Assembly: GCA_021647765.1 (NCBI GenBank) | Contig: JAKIUD010000004.1 | Coordinates: forward strand, 28,287 to 92,286 | Reading direction: 5' to 3' | DNA: 64,000 nt | From: Desulfuromusa sp. | Lineage (GTDB): Bacteria > Desulfobacterota > Desulfuromonadia > Desulfuromonadales > Geopsychrobacteraceae | In this document: positions 1-8,422 of the stretch, one piece after another | Numbering within the stretch: the first letter of the stretch is position 1 | How the letters are laid out: each line of letters starts with the position of its first letter | Translations under genes and position numbers: made by a program | Notes under the pieces: model-generated | Told to the model about the DNA's origin: nothing | What the model saw: only the letters and a program-made list of their open reading frames with translations | The model's database searches: none

Positions 1-292
1 GCAGGGTATTTAAAGCTCCAACCAGCAAGGCACGAAAATAGGTATCTGAAGCTGAATAGGAGATGAGGGACTCGCCGATTTCAAACGAGGCTTCTCGGTT
101 GAGAAAACTGAAACCCGTTGCGATAGACTGCCGGGCAAGGTTTGCTTGGGTATTGGTAAATAAATAGTAACTGACTCCACCGGCACACAACAGGGCAGCA
201 ATTTGAAAAAATATGGCGCGCTTACCCTCGTCCCGCCAGAATGGTGGACTCGCAACTGCGGTGGTGGCTGAATTTGATAGACTCTGTTTCAA
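1..292 (-). CDS. aapQ: general L-amino-acid ABC transporter permease AapQ, N-terminal part (cut by window edge)
   Basis: This is the N-terminal stretch of the first permease of the AapJQMP family, which imports many L-amino acids. The frame carries a hydrophobic first segment followed by NREASFEIGESLISY and ALLVGALNTL, a pattern I recognise from AapQ/BztB proteins. The frame opens after a TGA, and the only usual start codon before the conserved region is TTG at 292, so I use it; its ribosome site is weak. It lies downstream of aapJ on the same strand, separated by a strong hairpin. The gene runs off the left edge, so the rest of the protein and the second permease and ATPase are not visible. 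Confidence 0.75.
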   Translation of the reverse strand, partial: MKQSLSNSATTAVASPPFWRDEGKRAIFFQIAALLCAGGVSYYLFTNTQANLARQSIATGFSFLNREASFEIGESLISYSASDTYFRALLVGALNTL

Positions 293-311
293 GTGACAGG
301 TTCCCGTTATA

Positions 312-358
312 ACAATAAAAATAAGCCGTCACCGGAATCGATCAATTCCGGTGACGGC
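312..358 (-). terminator. hairpin between aapJ and aapQ, likely partial terminator/attenuator
   Basis: A perfect inverted repeat with 14-base arms (325-338 and 345-358, arm GCCGTCACCGGAAT) and a 6-base loop is followed on the minus strand by a T-rich run. It sits between the binding-protein gene and the permease gene. Such hairpins commonly let the binding protein be made in excess over the membrane subunits; that role here is inference. Confidence 0.75.
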
Positions 359-376
359 ATTCAATTAATATGAAAT

Positions 377-1396
377 TTATTTGAATGGAGGTGAATACAT
401 TAAGCCCCCATTTGTCCAGAGAGCATTCAACCCACGCTCAAGACCGAGCTTAGTGTTGACACCAACGTTGCGTTCGAATACTTCACCATAGTTACCAACT
501 TGCTTGATGATATTATAAGCCCATTTTTCGTCCAGACCCAAAGCTTTACCGTTTCCAGCAGAGACGCCGAGGAAGCGCTGGATGACAGGGTTTTTGCTCT
601 TGAGCATCTCATCAACATTCTTAGAGGTGATGCCAAGTTCTTCAGCATTGATCATTGCCAGAACGGAGAAGTCGATAATATCTCTGAATTGATCATCGCC
701 ATGACGAACGGCAGGAGCCAAAGGCTCTTTAGAGATGATTTCTGGCAGGATCATGTAGTCAGTTGGGTTCGGAGCAATCGCGCGGGTTCCGGCTAACTGA
801 GACGCATCAGAAGTGAGGACATCACAACGTCCAGCGAAGAAGGTTTTAGCCAGTTCACTGGTATTCTCGATAACAACGGGCTTCCAGGCCATTTTATTGG
901 TTCGGAAAAAGTCTGCAGCATTTTGTTCCGTGGTTGTGCCGGGAAGAACACAAACGGTTGCACCGTCAAGCTCTTTAGCACTTTTCACGCCGAGCTTCTT
1001 CGCAATCAGGAAGCCTTGACCATCATAGTAGTTGACCGCAACAAAGTTAAGACCTAGCTGGGTTTCGCGGCTGAGTGTCCGGGTCGCATTTCGGGTGAGA
1101 ACATCAATTTCGCCTGATTGCAAAGCAGTGAAACGTTGCTGAGCAGTTAACGGTGTGAATTTAACTTTGCTGGCATCACCAAAAATAGCGGCGGCCATCG
1201 CACGAGCGGTGTCAACATCCAGACCTTTCCAAACGCCTTTTGCATCAGGCATTCCGAAGCCAAACACGCTGCCATTGGCACCCGCCTGGAGAAATCCTTT
1301 TGCTCTGACAGCATCAAGATCCTTGCCAGCATAGGCAAAGGATACCAGCATCAGAGAGAGACTGAGAACTAGAACAAGTGTTTTTGAAAATTTCAT
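377..1396 (-). CDS. aapJ: general L-amino-acid ABC transporter, periplasmic binding protein AapJ
   Basis: This 339-residue protein is the periplasmic receptor of the Aap/Bzt amino-acid importer. It begins with a clear signal peptide (MKFSKTLVLVLSLSLM... ending AYA at about residue 23). A family-3 binding-protein fold follows, with the AapJ-like blocks GFGMPDAKGVWKGLDVD, NATRTLSRE and VLPGTTTEQNAADFF, and the C-terminal GLERGLNALW and GGLMYSPPF. Length is normal for the family. An AGGAGG box lies just upstream of the ATG at 1396, and a good promoter lies at 1531-1559. It is the first gene of the unit and is followed by aapQ. The family is broad-specificity, so the exact amino acids cannot be read from sequence. 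Confidence 0.93.
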   Translation of the reverse strand: MKFSKTLVLVLSLSLMLVSFAYAGKDLDAVRAKGFLQAGANGSVFGFGMPDAKGVWKGLDVDTARAMAAAIFGDASKVKFTPLTAQQRFTALQSGEIDVLTRNATRTLSRETQLGLNFVAVNYYDGQGFLIAKKLGVKSAKELDGATVCVLPGTTTEQNAADFFRTNKMAWKPVVIENTSELAKTFFAGRCDVLTSDASQLAGTRAIAPNPTDYMILPEIISKEPLAPAVRHGDDQFRDIIDFSVLAMINAEELGITSKNVDEMLKSKNPVIQRFLGVSAGNGKALGLDEKWAYNIIKQVGNYGEVFERNVGVNTKLGLERGLNALWTNGGLMYSPPFK

Positions 1397-1530
1397 ACGT
1401 TTCTCCTCCTGTTAAGGTGTTGAACTACAAAAAAAGTTAAAACAGAGTCACAGACTCAATACTAACACAAAAAAACACCGTTTGGTATTTTTTGATATCA
1501 GGAAAAGTAACTACACCTACTTCTCATTAT

Positions 1531-1559
1531 TATATAGGTGAAGCCAGAATTTCTGTCAA
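1531..1559 (-). promoter_or_regulatory. sigma-70 type promoter of aapJ
   Basis: On the minus strand TTGACA (1559-1554) and TATATA (1536-1531) are separated by exactly 17 bases. It lies in the gap between the end of btuD and aapJ, leaving a leader of about 130 bases before the aapJ start. No operator was recognised. Confidence 0.65.
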
Positions 1560-1563
1560 AGAT

Positions 1564-2814
1564 TTAAGTTGTCAGATGTGAAAGCTCATCCAATAAATGT
1601 TCTTCATTGCGGATTGATTTACCACCTTGCTGTTGCAGCTGTTGAATTCTCCCCCAAGCTTTGCCATCGGTATAATCTTGTTCCTGCTGCTGCGCAAGCA
1701 GGTAGACAGGTATTCCTTGTTTGAGCGCTGTCTCAGCCAGGCCGAGACAAGGGAGGTTTCCTGCTCCCCACCACTGCGTCGTGACGACCAGGATGTCTGT
1801 TTTCTCGATTAATTGCTCCGCTGTTGTGAGAGTACTTTTCAAAAAAGGGTTAAATGGGATTTCCTGTACAAGCGGTATGTTTAATGCCGTAGCGACCGCT
1901 TCATCCGAATCTCCCCGGTTGATGGGTCCAGCAGTTACTTGGGCCTTAGCCACATGGAGTCGGCGCATCAGGGTTGTTCCACTTCCCCCCCCACAAATCA
2001 GGTGAACTTTGAGCCCAGTCAGCTGGTGAGTTGAGTTATTGATCAACGGTACAATTTGCGGAGTCCCAGTAAAAGGATTGCTTTCAACTTTAACATCAAC
2101 GCGGAAGATTCGTTGTAAATTAGCGGCCGTCATCACTTTTTCTGCTGAGCCAATGTCGGCAATCTTACCGTGCCCGGTCAATAATAGAATACGTTGAGAA
2201 ATAGCTGCGGCCAGGTCGAGATCATGACTGATCTGGATGATAGTTATATGCTCTTCACGATTTAATCGTACCATTAATTCTGTCAGTTCAAGGCGGTGAT
2301 CAATATCCAGGTGGCTGGTCGCTTCATCCAGAAATAAAACAGAGCTATTTTGTGCTAACGCTCGTGCCAGCAGGACACGCTGCAGTTCCCCCCCGCTCAA
2401 TTGCGTAATGAGACGCTCTGCCAGAGGAAGAAGGTCTGTCATGACCAGTGCCTGTTCGATTTCCCGCAGATCAGATTTATCCTGAAACCTAAGCAGATTT
2501 TTCCGATGCGGATAGCGTCCCATGGCAACCAGTTCCCGCACCTTGTAGGGGAATTGAACGGTGGATGACTGTGGAACGATTGCAACTTTGCGAGCCATCT
2601 CTCTGGAGGGAATTTGTCCTACGGGAATGTCTTCCCAGAGAATTTCTCCCCCTTGCGCTTTAAGGGTGCCGCGCAACAAACGTAATAAAGTTGATTTGCC
2701 ACAACCGTTCGGACCGATGATTGAGAGGATTTCTCCCCGGTTAACGTTGAAATTGAGATTACTGAATATTTCATTCGTCGCAAACGAGAATGAGAGGTTG
2801 TTGACCTGAATCAC
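1564..2814 (-). CDS. btuD: cobalamin ABC transporter ATPase BtuD-like with an extra C-terminal domain
   Basis: Residues 1-255 form a FecE/BtuD-type ABC ATPase: Walker A GPNGCGKST at 34-42, signature LSGGE at 139-143, Walker B VLFLDE at 159-164, and a switch histidine in QISHDLD. It would power import through the neighbouring BtuC. The protein is 416 residues, about 150 longer than a usual BtuD. From about residue 268 a second domain begins with VHLICGGGSGTTLMRRL, which looks like a Rossmann-type nucleotide-binding beta-loop-alpha, then GPINRGDSDEAVATAL and ILVVTTQWWGAGNLPCLGL. I do not recognise this domain by name. The start is GTG at 2814, in a GTGA overlap with the btuC stop. Assignment to cobalamin rests on btuB and the riboswitch upstream. 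Confidence 0.85.
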   Translation of the reverse strand: MIQVNNLSFSFATNEIFSNLNFNVNRGEILSIIGPNGCGKSTLLRLLRGTLKAQGGEILWEDIPVGQIPSREMARKVAIVPQSSTVQFPYKVRELVAMGRYPHRKNLLRFQDKSDLREIEQALVMTDLLPLAERLITQLSGGELQRVLLARALAQNSSVLFLDEATSHLDIDHRLELTELMVRLNREEHITIIQISHDLDLAAAISQRILLLTGHGKIADIGSAEKVMTAANLQRIFRVDVKVESNPFTGTPQIVPLINNSTHQLTGLKVHLICGGGSGTTLMRRLHVAKAQVTAGPINRGDSDEAVATALNIPLVQEIPFNPFLKSTLTTAEQLIEKTDILVVTTQWWGAGNLPCLGLAETALKQGIPVYLLAQQQEQDYTDGKAWGRIQQLQQQGGKSIRNEEHLLDELSHLTT

Positions 2815-3815
2815 AAATTCCCCCCTTTCCGCTGTAATAAATAGAGGAAAAAAGGTGCTCCCAGCACCGCGGTGACAACGCCCACCGGAATTTCAGCCGG
2901 AGCATAGAGGCTGCGGGCGATTGCATCAGCAATGATCAGAAAACTACTGCCGAGGAGTGCCGAGAAGGGGAGGAGTAGACGGTGTCCCGGCCCCCAGAGT
3001 AAACGGCAGATATGTGGAATGACCAAGCCGACAAAACCAACTAATCCAGCCAGGGCAACTGCGCATGCGGTCAGAGCTCCAGCCAGGGCAAACAGAATCA
3101 GCCGGGTTCTGCCAACATGCAGTCCCAGATCTGCGGCAGTCTCTTCTCCCTGGGTCAGTAAATCGAGATTGAGAGATTGTGACCAGAGGAGCAGAAAACC
3201 AATAACAACCCACAGCCAGCCCCATGAAAGCCAATCTGGATCAGCCAGGGAAAGGTTGCCTGCCAGCCAGAAAATCGCTTGCCGGGTTGCATCAGCAGGT
3301 GCTCGCCAAAGGAGGAATAGCAGCAATGCTGCAGCCAGGCTCCCGACCATGACTCCGGCTAAAATCAGGGTGTGGGAGGAACAGGTATGGGCTTGTGCGA
3401 CCAGATATACCAGCGACAGGGCAGTGAGAGCTCCAATAAAAGCGGCCAGGGGAATGACGATTGGGGATTGAACGCCGCAGGTCAGGGCAGCGACGGCACC
3501 CAGCGCTGCGCCACCGGAAACGCCAAGAAGATAAGGATCGGCGAGTGGGTTTCTCAGTACCGCCTGAAAGGTGACACCCGATAAGCTCAAGGCCGCTCCG
3601 ACTAATCCGGCGAGTAACGCCCGTGGCAGCCGAATCTGCCAGACGATCACTTCTGCAATTTCCTTTCCCGAACCATGGAGAAGAATAGAAAATAACCGGT
3701 TCCACGAGAGCTCGAGACTCCCGGCAGAAAGGGAGACTAAGATTGCCAGCAAAGGAGACAACAACAGAAAAAATTGTCCCAGAGTGCGGAGGTTGGTTTT
3801 TTGCCGTTTATTCAT
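2811..3815 (-). CDS. btuC: cobalamin ABC transporter permease BtuC (FecCD family)
   Basis: This is a FecCD-family inner-membrane permease of about 334 residues, dominated by hydrophobic helices (about ten expected). Family blocks visible are RLPRALLAGLVGAALSLSGV, NPLADPYLLGVSGGAALGA, GLVGFVGLVIPHICRLLWG and the C-terminal PVGVVTAVLGAPFFLYLL. I take the ATG at 3815, because it overlaps the btuF stop (TAA at 3808-3810) and begins a normal MNKRQ N-terminus; a longer frame back to 3863 adds 16 residues inside btuF. Its stop overlaps the btuD start. It is expected to form the channel for vitamin B12 with BtuD, fed by BtuF. Confidence 0.9.
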   Translation of the reverse strand: MNKRQKTNLRTLGQFFLLLSPLLAILVSLSAGSLELSWNRLFSILLHGSGKEIAEVIVWQIRLPRALLAGLVGAALSLSGVTFQAVLRNPLADPYLLGVSGGAALGAVAALTCGVQSPIVIPLAAFIGALTALSLVYLVAQAHTCSSHTLILAGVMVGSLAAALLLFLLWRAPADATRQAIFWLAGNLSLADPDWLSWGWLWVVIGFLLLWSQSLNLDLLTQGEETAADLGLHVGRTRLILFALAGALTACAVALAGLVGFVGLVIPHICRLLWGPGHRLLLPFSALLGSSFLIIADAIARSLYAPAEIPVGVVTAVLGAPFFLYLLQRKGGNL

Positions 3816-4689
3816 CGGTTGTGATGCTCGGATGAAGAGCTTTTGCCAAGGCCTCAATACCAAGAATCATCCTTGGTCCCGGGCGGTGAATCCAGTCGGC
3901 ATTGATCTCGATTATCTGCTGATTGCGCACCGCCTGCAATTGTGGCCAATGATCGAAAAAATGTTTCGGAGCTGGTTGCCCTGGATAAGTTGAAACAATA
4001 ATAAATTCCGGGTCGACAGTTAACAGTGCCTCGGTATTCCAGGTCGGGTAGCGGGATGGTCCTTTTGGAACTACATTTTTCCCCCCGGCGATGTCGATAA
4101 TATCAGCAATAAATGTATCTGGACCGGCTACTGTCAATGGTTGTAACATGACACATTCAAGGGTTGTTTTTGGTTTTAATGTCGACACCTGCTGTTGAAT
4201 TCTCTCAATTCTCAGCCTGATAGAATCGGCCAACTGTTGACCCTGTTTTTCTGCTCTGGTGATGTTTCCAATGCTCGCGATTGTTGCCAGGGTCGCTTCG
4301 ACCGTTTGTGGATGAACTACGTAAACGGGGATCTGCATCAATTCCAACCGGCGGATCAGTGCGGGACGGTTCATGTCCGCTGCGGCAATAACCAGATCAG
4401 GTTGGTGGAGCAGGATACTTTCCAGACTGGGGTCAGCATATCCACCAACTTTTGCTAGTTTCTGCGCCGCTTCCGGGTAGGTACAGAAGTCAGTGACGGC
4501 GACAATGCGTTTTTCAAGACCGAGTTTAAACAGGATTTCTGTGACACTGGGAACCAGAGAGACAATTCGTTGTGGGGTACGGGGGATGGAGACTTGACGG
4601 TTTACGGCATCGGTGAATTGCCCACTCTCCGCACTGAATGGGAGGAGGAAGCAAAAAAACAACAAGCTGAGGAAAAGTTGTTTGAGCAT
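3808..4689 (-). CDS. btuF: cobalamin-binding periplasmic protein BtuF-like
   Basis: This 293-residue protein has a signal peptide (MLKQLFLSLLFFCFLLPFSA) and a class III (helical-backbone) binding fold. Typical BtuF/FepB blocks are RIVSLVPSVTEILFKLGL, VAVTDFCTYP, VGGYADPSLESILLHQPDLV and GPRMILGIEALAKALHP. It would capture cobalamin released by BtuB and hand it to BtuC. It overlaps btuC by eight bases. The 293-bp gap upstream, to btuB, holds a dispersed palindromic repeat, but the gene order btuB-btuF-btuC-btuD suggests one regulon under the riboswitch. The fold alone cannot exclude a siderophore ligand; context favours B12. Confidence 0.88.
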   Translation of the reverse strand: MLKQLFLSLLFFCFLLPFSAESGQFTDAVNRQVSIPRTPQRIVSLVPSVTEILFKLGLEKRIVAVTDFCTYPEAAQKLAKVGGYADPSLESILLHQPDLVIAAADMNRPALIRRLELMQIPVYVVHPQTVEATLATIASIGNITRAEKQGQQLADSIRLRIERIQQQVSTLKPKTTLECVMLQPLTVAGPDTFIADIIDIAGGKNVVPKGPSRYPTWNTEALLTVDPEFIIVSTYPGQPAPKHFFDHWPQLQAVRNQQIIEINADWIHRPGPRMILGIEALAKALHPSITTDE

Positions 4690-4770
4690 GTATTCTCTTT
4701 TGATAGTCGCGGGCGGGTACAGGAGCCCGCCTCTACGAAAAATTTGTTGATTCGTGTAGGGGAGCGTCCC

Positions 4771-4952
4771 GAATAGCGCTGGTTTAAAGAAATTTCCAGC
4801 AAAAACGGGACTGTCCCCGCATGGGGGCTGTCCCAGGCTTTTGCGGTGCGAACCACAGCGGTTCTTCGTGGATCGTAACCTTCGGGACAGTCCCCGATGG
4901 GTCTGGGGACAGTCCCGAGATTACTGCAGAATTTTTTAAACTAGCACCATTC
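4771..4952. repeat. dispersed palindromic element, copy A (full length)
   Basis: A non-coding element of about 182 bp between btuB and btuF. Its ends are inverted copies of a 17-bp sequence, consensus GAATGGYGCTAGTTTAA, and the inside holds GGGACTGTCCC and GGGACAGTCCC palindromes. Related copies lie near 30855, 36412, 38583, 41634, 45256 and 63075. Left of it, around 4709-4733, is a separate short GC-rich hairpin. No transposase is present nearby. Confidence 0.8.
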
Positions 4953-4982
4953 TGGAGACCCCCACGGGTTCCCGAATTTTGT

Positions 4983-6851
4983 CTAGAAGGTCAACTTTAT
5001 CCCGGCATACCCAGATAGTCCAGCAGTTCCGTATCCGGAAACTTCTTCGTAATCCTCATCAAACAGGTTGTCTATCCGCACAAATCCTTTCACGTTGGGG
5101 GTGATCTGGTGAGAGGCGGCAAGATTCACCAGGATGTAGCCATCCAGGGTTTCACTGCGATCATCTCGTTCGCCTACATAGAGGAGGTTAAGGCTGATTT
5201 GTTTTTTGTCATCCGGGTAAAGATTTAAACTAAAGTTTCCTGTATGCAAAGGACGTCTGAGCAGACGGCTGCCATTAGTTTTATCTTTGGAGTCGGTATA
5301 GGTGTAGGTGATCTGTGCATCGAAGAAATCGGACGGATACCATTCAATAGAGGATTCGATTCCCTGCGTTGTAAGTCCATCAATATTTATATATCCATCA
5401 GTGAAGTCATAGGAAATATAATCATCGATATCATTGTGAAAATAGGTTAATGTCGCTATGAGGCTGCTATTGCAAAACGTTTGTTCAATTCCTAAATCCC
5501 AGCTAAAGCTTTCCTCTGGTTTTAAGTTCTCATTTCCGACATTGTATGGGGGTAATTGTCCATAAAGTTGATAAAGGGATGGAGCTTTAAAACCGGTACC
5601 GATAGATCCTTTTATGCGTGTTGCGGCATGTTTAATGTTGTACGTCGGGGCAAACCGCCAAGTGGTTTTATCGCCGAATTGGTTATGATCATCATATCGA
5701 ACCCCAATTGCAGCAGAAAAGTCTTTAAGTGAAAACTGATCTTGCAAAAATAGAGCATTATTTCTTGAGTCTTCTTTATAGCTAAAGGCTGCATAGGTGA
5801 CATCTGGATATGCGCTATAGTCTCCTAAGTAGGAGAATGAATCCATCTCTTCTTCCTCTGTTTCTGCTCCCAACACAATGGTTTGGTATTGCCCGAGGTG
5901 TATCGTGTTGAGCAGATCCAGTTTGGTTATCCTACCGTTATATTCGTAGCCATCGTAATAATTTGATCCTGTTGCGGTTCTGTTTTTATCTGTGACCGCA
6001 ACTCCAAGAGCAATTTCCCAAAGATCGTTATAGAGGCTAGCTTTTCCTTCAATGCGACCAGCCAGAAGTTCTGAATCCTGTACGTAATTGCCATCCACAG
6101 GCCCGTAGGCATCATACTCATTTTCAGCATCATTGGAGTGAACATTAAGATTGATTGCAAATTTTTCCGATGGATTAACCCCAAGGTTAAAAGATATGGT
6201 CGTATTTTTAAAGCCATCATTCTCAGTGTTACCATCATTTTCGTTTGCGGAAGAGAATCCATCTGAATCTGTTCTGGAGATTGCAAAAGAGGATGAAACC
6301 ATTTTTCTGCCAGCAGAGAACCCGGCTTTTTCAATCCAGGTGTTGTATGAACCTCCCTCAACTGAGGCGTAGCCTTCTGGTTGTTTCGAACCCTTTTTGG
6401 TGATGATATTGATAACACCACCGATGGCATCCGAGCCATAAAGAACGCTCTGTGCGCCACGTACTATTTCTATCTGGGCAATATTGTCAGTGCTTAAACT
6501 CTCAAAACTGGAGCCACCAATTGATGAGGCATCTCTGTATTCGATGCCATCAATCAGGAGCAATGTGTGTCTGGTGTCTGTTCCCCTCAAGTAAATCGAA
6601 ACTTGTCCGCCCAGCGATCCCGTTCGCACAACATTAACCCCCGGGACAGTTCTGAGCACATCTATCACTTGATTCTGCTGCTTCGCCTCAATCTCTGCTG
6701 CGGTAATGACAGTGACTGAACTGGCTATCTGGCTCAGCGGAGTTTCAACTCTGGTGGCAGTTACCACAATAGGATCAAGTGTTACAACTTCTGCCTGAAG
6801 TGTTCCTGCTGTGAATAGCAGGGCACATAGTACGATGAAACTTTTCTGCAT
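4983..6851 (-). CDS. btuB: TonB-dependent outer-membrane cobalamin receptor BtuB-like
   Basis: This is an outer-membrane gated beta-barrel of 622 residues. A signal peptide (MQKSFIVLCALLFTAGTLQA) is followed by a TonB-box-like DPIVVTATR. The plug domain holds LRTVPGVNVV, LLLIDGIEYRD, IEIVRGAQSVLYGSDAIGGV and INIITKKG. The barrel ends in a C-terminal aromatic (IKLTF), the usual Bam signal. I use the ATG at 6851, which has a perfect AGGAGG seven bases upstream, rather than the longer frame to 6893. The cobalamin riboswitch and terminator immediately upstream indicate repression by B12, and btuFCD follow downstream. Energy would come from TonB-ExbBD, which is not in this window. Confidence 0.92.
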   Translation of the reverse strand: MQKSFIVLCALLFTAGTLQAEVVTLDPIVVTATRVETPLSQIASSVTVITAAEIEAKQQNQVIDVLRTVPGVNVVRTGSLGGQVSIYLRGTDTRHTLLLIDGIEYRDASSIGGSSFESLSTDNIAQIEIVRGAQSVLYGSDAIGGVINIITKKGSKQPEGYASVEGGSYNTWIEKAGFSAGRKMVSSSFAISRTDSDGFSSANENDGNTENDGFKNTTISFNLGVNPSEKFAINLNVHSNDAENEYDAYGPVDGNYVQDSELLAGRIEGKASLYNDLWEIALGVAVTDKNRTATGSNYYDGYEYNGRITKLDLLNTIHLGQYQTIVLGAETEEEEMDSFSYLGDYSAYPDVTYAAFSYKEDSRNNALFLQDQFSLKDFSAAIGVRYDDHNQFGDKTTWRFAPTYNIKHAATRIKGSIGTGFKAPSLYQLYGQLPPYNVGNENLKPEESFSWDLGIEQTFCNSSLIATLTYFHNDIDDYISYDFTDGYINIDGLTTQGIESSIEWYPSDFFDAQITYTYTDSKDKTNGSRLLRRPLHTGNFSLNLYPDDKKQISLNLLYVGERDDRSETLDGYILVNLAASHQITPNVKGFVRIDNLFDEDYEEVSGYGTAGLSGYAGIKLTF

Positions 6852-6894
6852 TTTGTTCCTCCTGTTTTCCCGTGAGAGCCGACGAACGCACAAT

Positions 6895-6928
6895 AAAAAA
6901 ACCCGACACCAATGACAGGTGCGGGTTT
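6895..6928 (-). terminator. riboswitch-controlled terminator before btuB
   Basis: On the minus strand a hairpin with arms AAACCCGCACC and GGTGTCGGGTTT (one bulge) is followed by a run of T. It lies about 45 bases before the btuB start and about 50 bases after the cobalamin aptamer, so it fits as the expression platform for premature termination when B12 is bound. Confidence 0.75.
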
Positions 6929-6979
6929 CCGTATTTTACCGCGCTCGTCCACGCTCCCTTGCCCGGGGAGATGAAAGTG

Positions 6980-7165
6980 GATGTTCTACGGTAGGTCTTC
7001 TGGCTTACGAGTTTTCAACATTGTTTCCTGTTGAAGAAGCGGACAGCCTTCCCGGGGGGGTCACCAGTGACATATTTTGTCCGATTCAACTCGATTACAG
7101 CGGCGGGTCCGTGGAGGATTTACACCTCACTTCCCTGTTTATGCTTTTTAAGCACCGTAAAACGA
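6980..7165 (-). promoter_or_regulatory. cobalamin riboswitch upstream of btuB
   Basis: Read on the minus strand, the segment contains the conserved cobalamin-riboswitch landmarks: GGTGTAAATCCTCC, then CGGACCCGCCGCTGTAATC, then GTCACTGGTGA, and near the 3' end AAGCCAGAAGACC. Order and spacing fit the family. It precedes a terminator and btuB, the classic target. Expected effect: adenosylcobalamin binding shuts off receptor synthesis. Confidence 0.93.
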
Positions 7166-7348
7166 TTCAATTGTGACTCTGCTTATAGAGGAATATCGTG
7201 TCTTCTGTCAATCAATACTAAAGTGTTTTGTTTTAACTTTAGCATTGTTGTTGTGACCAGTTGTACGAAGTGCCATGCATTGAAGCGGCTGTCGATCAAT
7301 ATCGGTCAAAACTGAATATTTTTTTACTCTGGATTCCCGCTATCAAGT

Positions 7349-7479
7349 GAGCCTCTTGCAAAACCCTTTAAAGTCCAGTGACCGTCATTCCCGCGTAGGC
7401 GGGAAACCAGAAGTTTTCTGGGTTTATCAAAAAACTGGATCCCCGTTTTCACGAGGATGACGACTTTTGCAAGAGGCTC
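7349..7479. repeat. MITE-like element with 15-bp inverted ends, 131 bp
   Basis: Perfect inverted ends GAGCCTCTTGCAAAA (7349-7363) and its complement (7465-7479) bound a non-coding segment. Flanking AAGT on both sides looks like a 4-bp target duplication. Inside is the common bacterial hairpin ATTCCCGCGTAGGCGGGAA. The right end lies in the last codon of cbiB: two of the three stop-codon bases belong to the element. Confidence 0.75.
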
Positions 7480-8422
7480 AAGTGGTTACTAGTTTTAATA
7501 AAACCCCACCAGCCACTACGCAAAGTGAAGTCACTACCAGCAGGCGAAGTGCGACTTTAATTTTTTCTGGAATTATTTTCTCCAGCGGGTCTCCCAGATA
7601 AGGGCGGAATGATATTTTGCAGTCATAGCTGATTTTCCCACCCAGTTGGATAGCCAATGCTCCAGCAAAGGCTGCTTCGATCTGGCCACCGTTGGGGCTG
7701 GGGTGATTGTTCCGATCACGCCGAAAAATATGCCACGCCTGATTGCCGTCCTGTCTTAATATCCAGGCAGCCAGGGGCACCAACAGTGCGCTAATCCGCG
7801 CCGGGAGAAAATTGGCCAGGTCATCCAGTCGTGCCGCCGCCCAGCCAAACTGAAGATAGCGTTTATTCTTATAGCCCCAGGTTGAATCGAGGGTATTGAT
7901 CGCTTTATACAGCATGGCACCCGGTGCGCCTGCGATTAGGGCGAAGAGCAGGGGAGCCGTCACTCCGTCCACGGTATTTTCGGCAATACTTTCGATCGTT
8001 GCTCGGGCGATCTCTTCTTCGTCCAGATCTTCTGTGTCACGTCCTACCAACATTGCCACTTTGTTTCTAGCCTGAGAGAGCTCTCTTGCGGCAAGTGCAC
8101 GGTAAACCGCCAAGGCATGCTGACGTAAATCCTGCAGGGCAAAACAGGTGGTGAGGAACAAAATAGAGACCAGATCACCAAAGAGAGGATGGATGGCTGT
8201 CGCCAGATGGCAACAAAGCCAAACCAGACCGGTACTGATGGTTACGACCAGCAACGTGGCAATGATCCCGGCAATGCGGAGAGGAAGCATGCACCGTAAT
8301 GGAACTTCAATAAATAATGCCAATTTCCCGATCCCTTTGACCGGATGGGGAAACCAGCGCGGATCGCCGCTTAAAAAATCGAGAAATAGCGCCAGTAGAA
8401 TCTGTACCGACAACGGTATCAC
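7478..8422 (-). CDS. cbiB: adenosylcobinamide-phosphate synthase CbiB (CobD of the aerobic nomenclature)
   Basis: This 314-residue integral membrane protein attaches the aminopropanol (phosphate) arm to adenosylcobyric acid. Family blocks are LDFLSGDPRWFPHPVKGIGKL at the N-terminus (with the conserved GDPxxxPHPV), VGRDTEDLDEEEIARATIES, ENTVDGVTAPLLFALI and NTLDSTWGYKN. Several hydrophobic helices are evident. The start is GTG at 8422, in a GTGA overlap with the preceding cobD::cobQ stop. The C-terminus ends LKLVTT followed by a TGA whose bases are shared with a MITE. The original C-terminal end may have been changed slightly by that insertion. Last gene of the cobalamin-assembly operon. Confidence 0.93.
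   Translation of the reverse strand: MIPLSVQILLALFLDFLSGDPRWFPHPVKGIGKLALFIEVPLRCMLPLRIAGIIATLLVVTISTGLVWLCCHLATAIHPLFGDLVSILFLTTCFALQDLRQHALAVYRALAARELSQARNKVAMLVGRDTEDLDEEEIARATIESIAENTVDGVTAPLLFALIAGAPGAMLYKAINTLDSTWGYKNKRYLQFGWAAARLDDLANFLPARISALLVPLAAWILRQDGNQAWHIFRRDRNNHPSPNGGQIEAAFAGALAIQLGGKISYDCKISFRPYLGDPLEKIIPEKIKVALRLLVVTSLCVVAGGVLLKLVTT

Larger units (their letters stand above)
6852..7477. other. long gene-free stretch between cbiB and btuB
   Basis: This stretch holds, from right to left on the minus strand, a MITE-like element (7349-7479), about 180 bases with no recognised feature that should contain the btuB promoter, the cobalamin riboswitch (about 6980-7165) and its terminator (6895-6928). 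I see no convincing protein-coding frame in it. Confidence 0.7.

Noticed and set aside
10..255. An 81-residue minus-strand frame at the left edge
   Set aside because: It is out of frame with a clear AapQ N-terminus over the same bases, so I treat it as a shadow.
1985..1992. Eight-base G tracts (also near 29452 and 47731) as phase-variation switches
   Set aside because: They lie in housekeeping or regulatory genes that are in frame, and tracts of this length are weak evidence on their own.
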